Below are positions 18,787 to 27,237 of a DNA stretch of 64,000 nt, one piece after another; the first letter of the stretch is position 1; each line of letters opens with the position of its first letter. The stretch spans positions 372,001-436,000 of the forward strand of contig NC_020156.1 in NCBI RefSeq assembly GCF_000332115.1. Reading direction: 5' to 3'. This stretch comes from Nonlabens dokdonensis DSW-6. Lineage in GTDB: Bacteria > Bacteroidota > Bacteroidia > Flavobacteriales > Flavobacteriaceae. The position numbers and the translations under genes were made by a program. Under the pieces are notes generated by a model. The model was given only the letters and a program-made list of their open reading frames with translations. It was not told the origin of the DNA and ran no database searches.

Positions 18787-20454
18787 TTATAGCTTCATTC
18801 TTCTATTTAACTGATAATCATATAATGAAGGTACATCTTCTAAAGAAATATTTGTCAAATTGATATAAGCGTTTGGTCCGTATTCAATTTTGATATGATG
18901 ATTGCCATGAACACCTATAACTCTTGCAAAAGGACCATCTTCCATACCATTTAAAGTAAAGCTTTTTGGAAATTGCTCTGGATTTAAAAATTTTACATTA
19001 ATATTCCAAAACGCACTATAAGCTCCATGCGACGGTTTCCAATAACCTGCGCCACCGCCTTTAAATAACGGATACGAATTTTCTCCTTGTGAATCCACAT
19101 AAACTTTAGTGTTATCAAAAAGATTTTGATGATTTGCACCACTATGCTGATCTAAAACTGGATCAACAAACACCTCACAGTTCTTGTAAACATTTTTAGT
19201 TGAAAACGTGTTAAAACTCAAAGGATGTTCAGCTTTATTTTTTACTGTGATATTTTCGGCAAGCACATTATGCACTCCAGCCATAGCTACTGTATAATGG
19301 GCATAGTGTTCACCTTGTGTGGTGATGTCTTTAATGGTCACATTTGCTATTTCTTCTGTGAGAATTCCACTATCTGCATTTGTGATGACCACATCTTGTA
19401 CCCAACTGTTGTACAATCTCGTTAAATTAATTGCATTGAAACCAGCTTCAACATGATGTGCTACTCGCGGAGTCATAGGAAAATCTATAGCTAAATGTTC
19501 TATTCCGACATTTTCTAGGTGTTTCCATTCTACAATTTGCGCTTTATAGGACGGATCAATACTTATGGTAAGCGGCGATTTAAAAGTGACTTGATTCCCG
19601 TCAATTGATGTTATTTCCAACTGTTGTCTCACAATAGGCAATTCAGGAAAATTAAAATGATGTGTTCCTACTTTAACCTCAGCATGTTTGTAAAGTTCTT
19701 GAACTATTTTGCCTTCTTTTCCGTCCTTATTGAATAGTTGCAATTCAATGACATCGCCACTTTTTAAAGAAGAACTATTGGTGACCGTAACAGTAAATTC
19801 TCCACGAGTACCAGATGTAACTTGAGCAAGGACATTTACTGGTCGTTCATATTTCTCGAGATAAGATTTTACTCGTTCGCCAGATACTTGCGTCCATATA
19901 AACCCACCAGACCAGGCATATTGTGAAAAGGCTAGATCGATGTTATTCTTTTTTTCTCTTTGCCTTTTGTCAAATTCTAGTAAATATTCTCTCAGTTCTT
20001 TTAAAGGTTCTGGATCAGGTACATACATCAATGGTCGAGGAAAATAAAGTTGTGTTCCGTTTTCTCCAGAACCAGCGCCACGAAGTATGAAATCGCTACG
20101 CTCTATATATATAATGTTACTTAAAATTAGTTGACCAGCTGGTAATTTTAATATTACAGTTCCTTTGACCGATTTTAATTCTGTAATAGCTTTAATAAGC
20201 GCTTTAGAATCATCCAGGCCATCATTTGCTACCACTCCATAATCTGTAGCTGAATAAATCTTACCATCGGTAGGTATTTCTTGTTCTCCATTTTTAAAAC
20301 CTGCATAACTGAAGTCGGGCAAATAGTTATTCTCAATTACTTCTTTATTAACAAGAATTTCTGGAAGGTCTTGAGCGCTACAAGAATTCAATTTTAAGGA
20401 GATAAAAATTACAATAGCGCATTTGATAAAAACAGAACGATGTAAAAACTTCAT
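18787..20454 (-). CDS. Secreted right-handed beta-helix protein, candidate polysaccharide lyase
   Basis: This is a 555-residue protein with a signal peptide (NSCSAQ; the Cys at about 25 may make it a lipoprotein). The N-terminal segment ATDYGVVANDGLDDSKAL followed by GTVILKLPAGQ matches the pectate-lyase-3 start of many beta-helix enzymes. Helix coils rich in Asn and Val follow from about 310 to 450. The C-terminal portion, with GGGAGYWKPSHGAYSAFWNI, resembles the DUF4955-type tail as I remember it. It is placed between the sensor gene and the divergent uronate operon, and no other candidate endo-enzyme is present for this locus. It could be the endo-lyase whose products GH88 finishes. I see no family-defining catalytic residues. 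Confidence 0.6.
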   Translation of the reverse strand: MKFLHRSVFIKCAIVIFISLKLNSCSAQDLPEILVNKEVIENNYLPDFSYAGFKNGEQEIPTDGKIYSATDYGVVANDGLDDSKALIKAITELKSVKGTVILKLPAGQLILSNIIYIERSDFILRGAGSGENGTQLYFPRPLMYVPDPEPLKELREYLLEFDKRQREKKNNIDLAFSQYAWSGGFIWTQVSGERVKSYLEKYERPVNVLAQVTSGTRGEFTVTVTNSSSLKSGDVIELQLFNKDGKEGKIVQELYKHAEVKVGTHHFNFPELPIVRQQLEITSIDGNQVTFKSPLTISIDPSYKAQIVEWKHLENVGIEHLAIDFPMTPRVAHHVEAGFNAINLTRLYNSWVQDVVITNADSGILTEEIANVTIKDITTQGEHYAHYTVAMAGVHNVLAENITVKNKAEHPLSFNTFSTKNVYKNCEVFVDPVLDQHSGANHQNLFDNTKVYVDSQGENSYPLFKGGGAGYWKPSHGAYSAFWNINVKFLNPEQFPKSFTLNGMEDGPFARVIGVHGNHHIKIEYGPNAYINLTNISLEDVPSLYDYQLNRRMKL

Positions 20455-20766
20455 AAGAATTTTGATTATAAAACTACTTAGTAAATATATCTATTGTATT
20501 ACTCAGTTGTGTACACTTATAGGGTAACGATTATTCAAAACAATCCTAAAAACCAAATAAATACTATTTTATAAACATTGTGATTTCTTGGATTTTACAT
20601 AGTCTCACCCTTTCACAAGCGTACAATGAGTATGATTTTAGTCTACTTTGTACTCATTTCTCCCTATTCTGAATAATTCAGTTGTCATATATATATAGTA
20701 ATAGAAGATAATTCCTCATATTTGGTCAACCAATTTTAAGAATCACACAATTAACTCAATCGTTAT
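20455..20766. promoter_or_regulatory. Divergent promoter region between the beta-helix gene and uxuB
   Basis: This AT-rich 312-base region holds promoters for both directions. A perfect 13-base palindrome CTGAATAATTCAG is at 20669-20681. An inverted repeat ATGAGTA/TACTCAT is at 20626-20657. A UxuR-type box is at 20722-20733. No small gene is visible. Confidence 0.6.
20722..20733 (+). promoter_or_regulatory. UxuR-type operator of the uxuB operon
   Basis: TTGGTCAACCAA fits TTGGTnnACCAA fully and lies 34 bases before the uxuB ATG. A -7-like CATATTTG overlaps its left edge, the same arrangement as before the PL17 operon and gntR. Confidence 0.7.
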
Positions 20767-21594
20767 ATGTCTAAAACAATAGTTTTAACAGGCGCTGGCG
20801 GCGTTTTATGTAGCACGATGGCTGTTGCCTTAGCAAAACAAGGAAACAATATCGCTGTTCTCGACTTAAGAAAAGAAGCGGCAGATGCTGTTGCTCAAGA
20901 AATAAATAATAATGGAGGCTCTGCTATAGGAGTTGCAGCAAATGTTTTGGAAAAAGATTCTCTTGAAGCAGCCAAAAAAGAAATCAATAACAAATTTGGT
21001 AAGGTAGATATCCTTATCAACGGCGCTGGTGGTAATCATCCTAAGGGAACAACAAGCAATCCGTTTTTTCAAATGGAAGATTTAGACAATCAAACTGAAG
21101 GTTTCAAAACCTTTTTTGACCTTGATCCTAAAGGAATTGAGTTCACCTTCAATCTTAACTTTTTAGGAACTTTGATCCCTACACAGGTATTTGCCGTGGA
21201 CATGGTAGGTCGTGATGGTTGCAGCGTGCTGAACATTTCGTCCATGAACGCCTTTACACCGTTGACTAAAATACCTGCATACAGTGGCGCAAAAGCTGCT
21301 GTGTCTAATTTCACACAATGGCTTGCGGTTCACTTTTCAAAGGTAGGGATACGTGTCAATGCGATCGCACCAGGCTTTTTCTTGACCGATCAGAACAGAG
21401 AGCTTTTGACAAATAGTGATGGTTCTGCAACGCCTCGTGGTGAGCAAATCATCGGCCAGACACCTATGGGACGTTATGGCACACCAGACGATCTCGTGAG
21501 TACCGTGAACTGGTTATGCGATGACGGCGCAGCTTTCATTACTGGAATTGTGGTTCCTATAGACGGCGGATTTAGCGCTTATAGTGGCGTGTAA
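20767..21594 (+). CDS. uxuB: SDR-type D-mannonate oxidoreductase (fructuronate reductase)
   Basis: This 275-residue short-chain dehydrogenase has TGAGGVLCSTMA at the nucleotide-binding loop, NGAGGNHPKGTTSN near residues 85-98, the catalytic YSGAK near 180 and a DGGFSAYSGV C-terminus. This longer SDR subtype with the NHPKGTT insertion is the non-homologous replacement for the E. coli UxuB dehydrogenase. It interconverts fructuronate and mannonate. It is followed by uxuA, which takes the next step, and is the first gene of the eight-gene plus-strand operon ending at 28539. The ATG at 20767 is the only sensible start. Confidence 0.85.
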   Translation: MSKTIVLTGAGGVLCSTMAVALAKQGNNIAVLDLRKEAADAVAQEINNNGGSAIGVAANVLEKDSLEAAKKEINNKFGKVDILINGAGGNHPKGTTSNPFFQMEDLDNQTEGFKTFFDLDPKGIEFTFNLNFLGTLIPTQVFAVDMVGRDGCSVLNISSMNAFTPLTKIPAYSGAKAAVSNFTQWLAVHFSKVGIRVNAIAPGFFLTDQNRELLTNSDGSATPRGEQIIGQTPMGRYGTPDDLVSTVNWLCDDGAAFITGIVVPIDGGFSAYSGV

Positions 21595-21639
21595 TTATTA
21601 ATTCATAGTGAGGTTTTTAATCTCGCTTTCATTTTATTT

Positions 21640-21655
21640 CGCTTTCGCGAAAGCG
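21640..21655. repeat. 16-bp palindrome, copy 5 (between uxuB and uxuA)
   Basis: Perfect intergenic copy 15 bases before the uxuA ATG. It would form a stem in the operon messenger just ahead of the uxuA start. Confidence 0.95.
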
Positions 21656-21670
21656 TAACAATAACAACAA

Positions 21671-22855
21671 ATGAGTTTAGAACAAACATGGAGATGGTAC
21701 GGTCCTAATGATCCAGTCTCTCTTAACGATATCAAACAAGCTGGTGCCACTGGCATTGTAAATGCATTACACCATATACCTAACGGCGTGGAATGGTCTG
21801 TAGAAGAAATTACCAAACGCAAAAAGGAAATCGAAGCCGCTGGACTAACGTGGTCTGTCGTAGAAAGTGTGCCTATTCATGAGAATATCAAAACCAAGTC
21901 TGGAGATTATCAAACCTACATCCAGAATTATAAAAATACGCTCACAAACTTAGGACAGTGCGGTATTGACATAGTATGTTATAATTTCATGCCGGTGCTG
22001 GATTGGACACGTACTAATTTGGACTATGAAGTAACAGATGGCTCTACAGCGCTACGTTTTGAAGCAGCTGCATTTGCTTCATTTGAATTGTATCTGTTAA
22101 AAAGACCTGGAGCAGAAAATGATTACACAGCCGCTCAACAAGAAGCAGCAGCAGATTATCTAAAAAATTCTAGCACTGCCGACCAAGAAAAACTAATTCG
22201 CAATATTATCGCAGGATTACCAGGTGCTGAAGAAGGTTACACGCTAGAGGAGTTCAATAAGATACTCGCTACTTATGATGACATAGGTCCAGCAGAACTA
22301 AAAGCAAATCTTTTTCATTTCCTAGCTGAGATTATTCCAGCAGCAGAAAAAGCTGGAGTACTTATGTGCATCCATCCAGATGATCCACCATTTCCTATTC
22401 TAGGATTACCACGTGTGGTGAGTACAGAACAAGATATTGTAGATTTATATACGGCTGTAGATAGTCCTAATAATGGATTAACCTTTTGTACAGGATCCTT
22501 TGGCGTACGTGCAGATAATGATCTTGCAGGAATGGTAGAACGATTAGGTGATCGCATTCACTTTATCCATTTACGAGCTACTAAGAGAGATAATGCCGGA
22601 AACTTCCATGAAGCAGATCATTTAGAAGGCGATGTAGATATGTATGCGGTTATGAAAGCACTTGTGCTAGAACAAGAAAAACGTAAAAAAGCCGGTCGTG
22701 CAGATTTGCGCATGCCTTTCCGTCCAGATCATGGACATAAAATGCTGGATGATTTAAAAAAGAAAACTAATCCTGGCTATTCTGGAATAGGACGTTTACG
22801 CGGTCTTGCAGAATTAAGAGGTCTAGAACTAGGAATTAAAAGATCACTAGCTTAA
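21671..22855 (+). CDS. uxuA: Mannonate dehydratase
   Basis: This 394-residue protein begins with [16 protein letters not shown] and contains the [15 protein letters not shown] motif, HPDDPP near residue 235 and the metal-binding end segment [13 protein letters not shown] near residue 350. All are characteristic of UxuA, a TIM-barrel Mn/Fe enzyme that dehydrates D-mannonate to 2-keto-3-deoxygluconate. It is in an operon with uxuB, and uxaC lies nearby on the other strand, which completes the free-glucuronate route. Length is normal. No signal peptide. Confidence 0.95.
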   Translation: MSLEQTWRWYGPNDPVSLNDIKQAGATGIVNALHHIPNGVEWSVEEITKRKKEIEAAGLTWSVVESVPIHENIKTKSGDYQTYIQNYKNTLTNLGQCGIDIVCYNFMPVLDWTRTNLDYEVTDGSTALRFEAAAFASFELYLLKRPGAENDYTAAQQEAAADYLKNSSTADQEKLIRNIIAGLPGAEEGYTLEEFNKILATYDDIGPAELKANLFHFLAEIIPAAEKAGVLMCIHPDDPPFPILGLPRVVSTEQDIVDLYTAVDSPNNGLTFCTGSFGVRADNDLAGMVERLGDRIHFIHLRATKRDNAGNFHEADHLEGDVDMYAVMKALVLEQEKRKKAGRADLRMPFRPDHGHKMLDDLKKKTNPGYSGIGRLRGLAELRGLELGIKRSLA

Positions 22856-22905
22856 TACTTAAAAACTAATAGCTTGAACTTATACTCAAGCGTAAAACCA
22901 ATATT

Positions 22906-23745
22906 ATGTCAACTAATTTTGAAACACGATACGCAAACAGTCCCGAAGCTGTAAAAGCCTATAATACCACGCAATTAAGAGATGAATTTCTCATTGACAA
23001 GCCTATGGTAGCAGGCGAGATCAATCTTGTGTACACACACTATGATCGATACATCGCTGGTGGCGCAGTTCCTACTAAACCTTTAAAGCTTGAAACGATT
23101 GATCCATTAAAAGCAGAGAACTTTCTAGACCGTCGTGAGATGGGAATCATCAACGTAGGTGCTGCTGGAACAGTAGAAGTAGATGGAACGAAGTATGAAC
23201 TAGCCCATAAAGATGCGTTGTACATAGGAATGGGCGCAAAAGACGTCGTTTTCCATAGTGCAGATGCTAGTGATCCAGCAAAGTTTTACATCAACTCTGC
23301 TCCAGCGCATCAATCATATCCTACCAAAAAAACAAGTCTTGCTGAAGCTAATAAAATAGAATTAGGTAGTCTAGAAACGGCAAATCACAGAACGGTTTCT
23401 CAAATGATCATAGGTGGAATTATAACCACTTGCCAGTTACAAATGGGAATGACCGAATTAAAAGTAGGAAGTGTATGGAACACTATGCCTGCTCACGTGC
23501 ACGATCGTAGAATGGAAGTTTACTTTTATCTAGACGTACCACAAGATCAAGCGGTTTGTCACTTTATGGGACAACCACAAGAAACTAGACATTTATGGAT
23601 GCACAATCACCAAGCGGTGATTTCGCCGCCGTGGTCTATTCATTCAGGTTCTGGAACTTCTAACTATACCTTTATTTGGGGAATGGCTGGAGAGAATCTA
23701 GATTATAATGATATGGACGTGGCAAAAATCACAGATCTTAAATAA
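22906..23745 (+). CDS. kduI: 5-dehydro-4-deoxy-D-glucuronate isomerase
   Basis: This 279-residue cupin-type isomerase has N-terminal YANSPEAVKAYNT, the internal INVGAAGTVEVDG, and the zinc ligand segment MPAHVHDRRMEVYFY near residue 200, all hallmark sequences of KduI. It isomerises the keto-uronate made from unsaturated glucuronate (from GH88 action) to 3-deoxy-D-glycero-2,5-hexodiulosonate. KduD, encoded seven bases downstream, reduces the product. Its presence argues that the second locus yields unsaturated hexuronates by a lyase. Confidence 0.96.
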   Translation: MSTNFETRYANSPEAVKAYNTTQLRDEFLIDKPMVAGEINLVYTHYDRYIAGGAVPTKPLKLETIDPLKAENFLDRREMGIINVGAAGTVEVDGTKYELAHKDALYIGMGAKDVVFHSADASDPAKFYINSAPAHQSYPTKKTSLAEANKIELGSLETANHRTVSQMIIGGIITTCQLQMGMTELKVGSVWNTMPAHVHDRRMEVYFYLDVPQDQAVCHFMGQPQETRHLWMHNHQAVISPPWSIHSGSGTSNYTFIWGMAGENLDYNDMDVAKITDLK

Positions 23746-23751
23746 TCGATT

Positions 23752-24540
23752 ATGAATCTATTTGATATTAAAGGTAAAGTAGCTTTGGTTACTGGTAGTA
23801 CTCATGGTTTAGGAATGTCCATGGCTCATGGATTAGGACTGGCTGGTGCAACTATCGTGGTAAATGGGAATTCATCACAGCAAAAAATTGATGATGCCGT
23901 TGCTGAGTATAAAAAAGCTGGAATACATGCCGTAGGTTACAAATTTGATGTATCAAATGAAGCTGCTGTTAAAACTGCAATTCAAAAAATAGAAAGGGAA
24001 GTTGGTCCTATAGACATTCTGATCAATAACGCAGGAATCATAAAAAGAGTTCCGCTGGCAGATATGGATGTGGAAGAGTTCAAACAAGTCGTGAACATCG
24101 ATTTAGTAAGTCCGTTTATAGTTTCTAAGCATGTCGTAAAAGGCATGATGGAACGTAAGGCTGGAAAGATCATTAATATTTGTAGTATGATGAGTCAGTT
24201 GGGTAGAAATACGGTAGGTGCTTATGCCGCTGCAAAAGGTGGACTGGTCATGCTAACTAAAAACATGGCAACCGAATGGGCAAAGCATAACATACAAGTG
24301 AATGGAATAGGTCCAGGATATTTTGCGACTTCACAAACAGCTCCTATACGTGTAGATGGACATCCGTTTAATGAATTTATCGTGAACCGCACACCAGCAG
24401 CAAAATGGGGCGATCCAGATGATCTTGCAGGCGCTGCTATATTCTTATCTTCACGAGCGAGTGATTTTGTAAACGGTCATATTTTATATGTTGATGGCGG
24501 TATTCTTGCCACAATTGGTAAACCTTCAAATGAAGATTAA
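23752..24540 (+). CDS. kduD: 2-deoxy-D-gluconate 3-dehydrogenase (KduD)
   Basis: This 262-residue SDR opens with MNLFDIKGKVALVTGSTHGLG, has NNAGI near residue 90 and a YAAAK active-site motif near 160, and ends with DGGILATIGKPS. Sequence and position directly after kduI identify it as the reductase that forms 2-keto-3-deoxygluconate from the KduI product. It ends at the base before the next ATG, so it is tightly coupled to the DUF4861 gene. It is separate from the SDR at 1621-2382. Confidence 0.93.
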   Translation: MNLFDIKGKVALVTGSTHGLGMSMAHGLGLAGATIVVNGNSSQQKIDDAVAEYKKAGIHAVGYKFDVSNEAAVKTAIQKIEREVGPIDILINNAGIIKRVPLADMDVEEFKQVVNIDLVSPFIVSKHVVKGMMERKAGKIINICSMMSQLGRNTVGAYAAAKGGLVMLTKNMATEWAKHNIQVNGIGPGYFATSQTAPIRVDGHPFNEFIVNRTPAAKWGDPDDLAGAAIFLSSRASDFVNGHILYVDGGILATIGKPSNED

Positions 24541-25773
24541 ATGAGAAATTTAGCCATTTTATTAGGAACGTTTTCGGTTCTTTTTATCAGTTGTGATGAG
24601 AAGAAGGAAGATGCTTTTTTTATGCTCCGTAACGAAATCGATATCGCGAGAACTGAAGTCGTAGTGCTTTCTAAAAAGCAAATTCTTGAAAAACTTCCGA
24701 ACTTTGATGAAAGTCAAATTTTGATTTTTAAAGATTCTCTGGGAACTGAAATCCCTTATCAATTAGATGACTTAGATCAAGATGGCGTTTGGGATGAAGT
24801 AGCTCTCGTTGCAGACTTTAAAGCAAATGAGGAAAAAAAGGTTGTTGTTCACGCTTTCGCGAAAGCGGAATTACCACAATACAAAAAATTCACAGACGTA
24901 CATTTTGGTGTAGGAAAAGCTAAACCGGTAGCTAGCGAAGTCCTAAAACACGTGCGGATAGCAGGACAAGACTGGCGAGAAATAGACACCTTATTCTATC
25001 AAATGGAAGGACCAGCATGGGAAAATGATAAAGTGGGATTCCGTTTGTATTTTGATCCTCGCAATGGTATTGATATTTTTGGTAAAACTACCTCAGAACC
25101 TACGCTACACAAACAAGGATTGACCACAAATTACCACGAGCAAGCAGATTGGGGAATGGACATTCTCAAGGTTGGAAATTCGCTAGGTGCTGGATCTATA
25201 GCTTTTAAAAAACAAGATTCTTTGTACCGACTTTCTGGGGTAAATGGTGCTCGTTTTGAAGCCATTACTGAAGGTCCTGCAAGAGCTATTTTTAGAATGA
25301 CTTACCTCGATGAATTTATAGGCAATAAGTCATACCACATCGTTCATACCATTACTATTGAAAAAGGAGACTGGTTTTATAAGAGTGACGTAGAGATTCA
25401 TGGAGTGATCGATGACATGGAGCTTGTGACAGGGATTGTGGATATGAAGGAGAATAGTTTTGATTTTTATCAAACGAGAGAAGGAAATCAAGTATTGAAA
25501 TCCTTTGGTAAACAATCTGAAAATAATGATCATTTGGGAATGGCACTTATGACAACAGATACGAGCCCAAACATTAATAATAGTGAAGCACCAAAAGAAG
25601 GAAAAGGAATTACTAATACACATTTGATTGATCTAGGTAATGCTAAAAGTCATAGCTTTTACTTTTTAAGCGGTTGGGAAGCTAGTGATGAACTATTTAA
25701 ATCAGAATTAGGTTTTGCAGAAGTTGTAGCAGTTGCGTCTGCTAGCATTTCAAATCCAATAACCATCCAATAA
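24541..25773 (+). CDS. DUF4861-type lipoprotein
   Basis: This is a 410-residue lipoprotein (lipobox FISCDEK, Cys at 18). The fold appears mainly beta, with conserved-looking segments YQLDDLDQDGVWDEVALVADF (about 75-95), GPAWENDKVGFRLYFDPRNG near 160 and EGPARAIFRMTY near 240. I assign it to DUF4861 by resemblance. Members often lie beside kduI/kduD and lyases in Bacteroidetes, but no reaction is known to me. Its start codon abuts the kduD stop. A periplasmic role on unsaturated or acidic oligosaccharides before TRAP uptake is inference. A 16-bp palindrome encodes HAFAKAE near residue 107. Confidence 0.7.
   Translation: MRNLAILLGTFSVLFISCDEKKEDAFFMLRNEIDIARTEVVVLSKKQILEKLPNFDESQILIFKDSLGTEIPYQLDDLDQDGVWDEVALVADFKANEEKKVVVHAFAKAELPQYKKFTDVHFGVGKAKPVASEVLKHVRIAGQDWREIDTLFYQMEGPAWENDKVGFRLYFDPRNGIDIFGKTTSEPTLHKQGLTTNYHEQADWGMDILKVGNSLGAGSIAFKKQDSLYRLSGVNGARFEAITEGPARAIFRMTYLDEFIGNKSYHIVHTITIEKGDWFYKSDVEIHGVIDDMELVTGIVDMKENSFDFYQTREGNQVLKSFGKQSENNDHLGMALMTTDTSPNINNSEAPKEGKGITNTHLIDLGNAKSHSFYFLSGWEASDELFKSELGFAEVVAVASASISNPITIQ
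24852..24867. repeat. 16-bp palindrome, copy 6 (in DUF4861 gene)
   Basis: Perfect copy read as AFAKA. The flanks match the copy in rlmD, giving the same peptide HAFAKAE. Confidence 0.95.
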
Positions 25774-25786
25774 ACACAACGATTAT

Positions 25787-26761
25787 ATGAAATTCAAATA
25801 CATCATCTATCTCTTTTTACCAGCCTTGCTTTTAAACAGCTGTGTAGAGATACAATCTACTAAAACTTTAAGACTAGCACATAGCGTAGATTCTCAACAT
25901 CCTGTACATAACGGAATGGTCGTTCTAGGAGAAAGTCTAGAGCGTATTTCTGAAGGAAAATTAAAAGTGCAAATCTATCCAAATGGTCAGTTAGGTGGCG
26001 AGCGTGAAAGCATAGAATTACTACAAATAGGTAGTTTAGATATCGCCAAAGTAAGTGCTGGAGTTCTAGAGAATTTTATCCCAGAATATAAAGTATTCAG
26101 TATCCCTTATTTATTTAGAGATAAGGATCATATGCATGATATATATGATGGTAACGTAGGTAAAGGGATTTTATCACAAGGTAATAAGTTCAATCTAGAA
26201 GGACTTACATTTTATGATGCTGGAAGCCGTAGTTTTTATACTAAAGAAACGCCTATCAATTCACCAGATGATATAAAGGATATGAAAATACGTGTGATGA
26301 AAAGCAATATGGCTATCTCAATGATCAATGAATTAGGTGGTGCTCCTACTCCTATTTCTTATGGCGAATTATACACAGCGTTACAACAAGGCGTAGTAAG
26401 TGGTGCAGAAAACAACATCCCAAGTTATTTCACTTCAAAACACTACGAAGTTTGCAAATTCTTGAGCTTAGACGAGCATACTTCTGTTCCAGACGTTTTA
26501 GTAATCGGTACAGAGACTTTAAAGAGACTTAGCGACCAAGAAAAAGAATGGCTCTATCAAGCCGTGGAAGAATCTAAAATTGCCCAACGCAAATTATGGG
26601 AAGCTTCAGAAAAAGAATCTTTAGAAAAGGCTATAGAGAGCGGTGTTCAAGTATTTTACCCAGAAAAGAAAGCATTTCAAGAAGCTACCAAAAATCTTGT
26701 CAACGAATTTAAAGAAGATCCTCTATTAGGTGGATTAATTCAATCCATTCAAAATAACTAA
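25787..26761 (+). CDS. dctP: TRAP transporter substrate-binding protein, lipoprotein type
   Basis: This 324-residue DctP/SiaP-family binding protein has TLRLAHSVDSQHPVHNG at the mature N-terminus, the PNGQLGGERE motif near 65 and the ligand Arg in MKIRVMKS near residue 170. Further typical segments are SYGELYTALQQGVVSGAENN near 205-225. The signal peptide ends in LLNSC, so it is anchored as a lipoprotein rather than free in the periplasm. DctQ and DctM follow at once. Neighbouring kduI, kduD and uxuAB genes suggest a uronate or keto-deoxy-uronate ligand. Confidence 0.93.
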   Translation: MKFKYIIYLFLPALLLNSCVEIQSTKTLRLAHSVDSQHPVHNGMVVLGESLERISEGKLKVQIYPNGQLGGERESIELLQIGSLDIAKVSAGVLENFIPEYKVFSIPYLFRDKDHMHDIYDGNVGKGILSQGNKFNLEGLTFYDAGSRSFYTKETPINSPDDIKDMKIRVMKSNMAISMINELGGAPTPISYGELYTALQQGVVSGAENNIPSYFTSKHYEVCKFLSLDEHTSVPDVLVIGTETLKRLSDQEKEWLYQAVEESKIAQRKLWEASEKESLEKAIESGVQVFYPEKKAFQEATKNLVNEFKEDPLLGGLIQSIQNN

Positions 26762-26763
26762 TC

Positions 26764-27234
26764 ATGAGAAAAACAATAGACTCTATATTGGGTAAAATTT
26801 GCCTAGCATTACTAACCATTATGCTTTTTGCTGTGGTATGGCAGGTAATAGCTCGATTTATTTTACAATCTCCAAGTACCATTACAGATGAGATTTCTAG
26901 TTATTCGCTTATTTGGGTAGGACTTTTAGGTGCTGCTTATGCCACCGGACAGCATTTACATCTTGCAATTGACTTGCTTCCAGAAAAGTTAGTGGAACAA
27001 AACAGTAAGTTGTTTGATGGCTTTGTTCACTTATGTGTGTTTGCATTTAGTTTTTTTGTGATGATATTCGGTGGTGTAAGATTGTGCCAACTGAGCTTTC
27101 AATTTGAGCAAAAATCTGCATCGTTAGGTATTCCTTTGGGATTTGTATACTTGGTAGTACCATTAGCTGGAGTTCTGATATGTTACTTTAGTATAGACTC
27201 TTTCTTCAAAACATTAAAATCTTCAAAAGCTTAA
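26764..27234 (+). CDS. dctQ: TRAP transporter small membrane subunit
   Basis: This 156-residue protein has four membrane helices and the family segment VVWQVIARFIL...TDEISSYSLIWVGLLGAAYATG. It starts two bases after the dctP stop. It is the DctQ component that joins the binding protein to the large permease. Confidence 0.92.
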   Translation: MRKTIDSILGKICLALLTIMLFAVVWQVIARFILQSPSTITDEISSYSLIWVGLLGAAYATGQHLHLAIDLLPEKLVEQNSKLFDGFVHLCVFAFSFFVMIFGGVRLCQLSFQFEQKSASLGIPLGFVYLVVPLAGVLICYFSIDSFFKTLKSSKA

Positions 27235-27237
27235 GAC

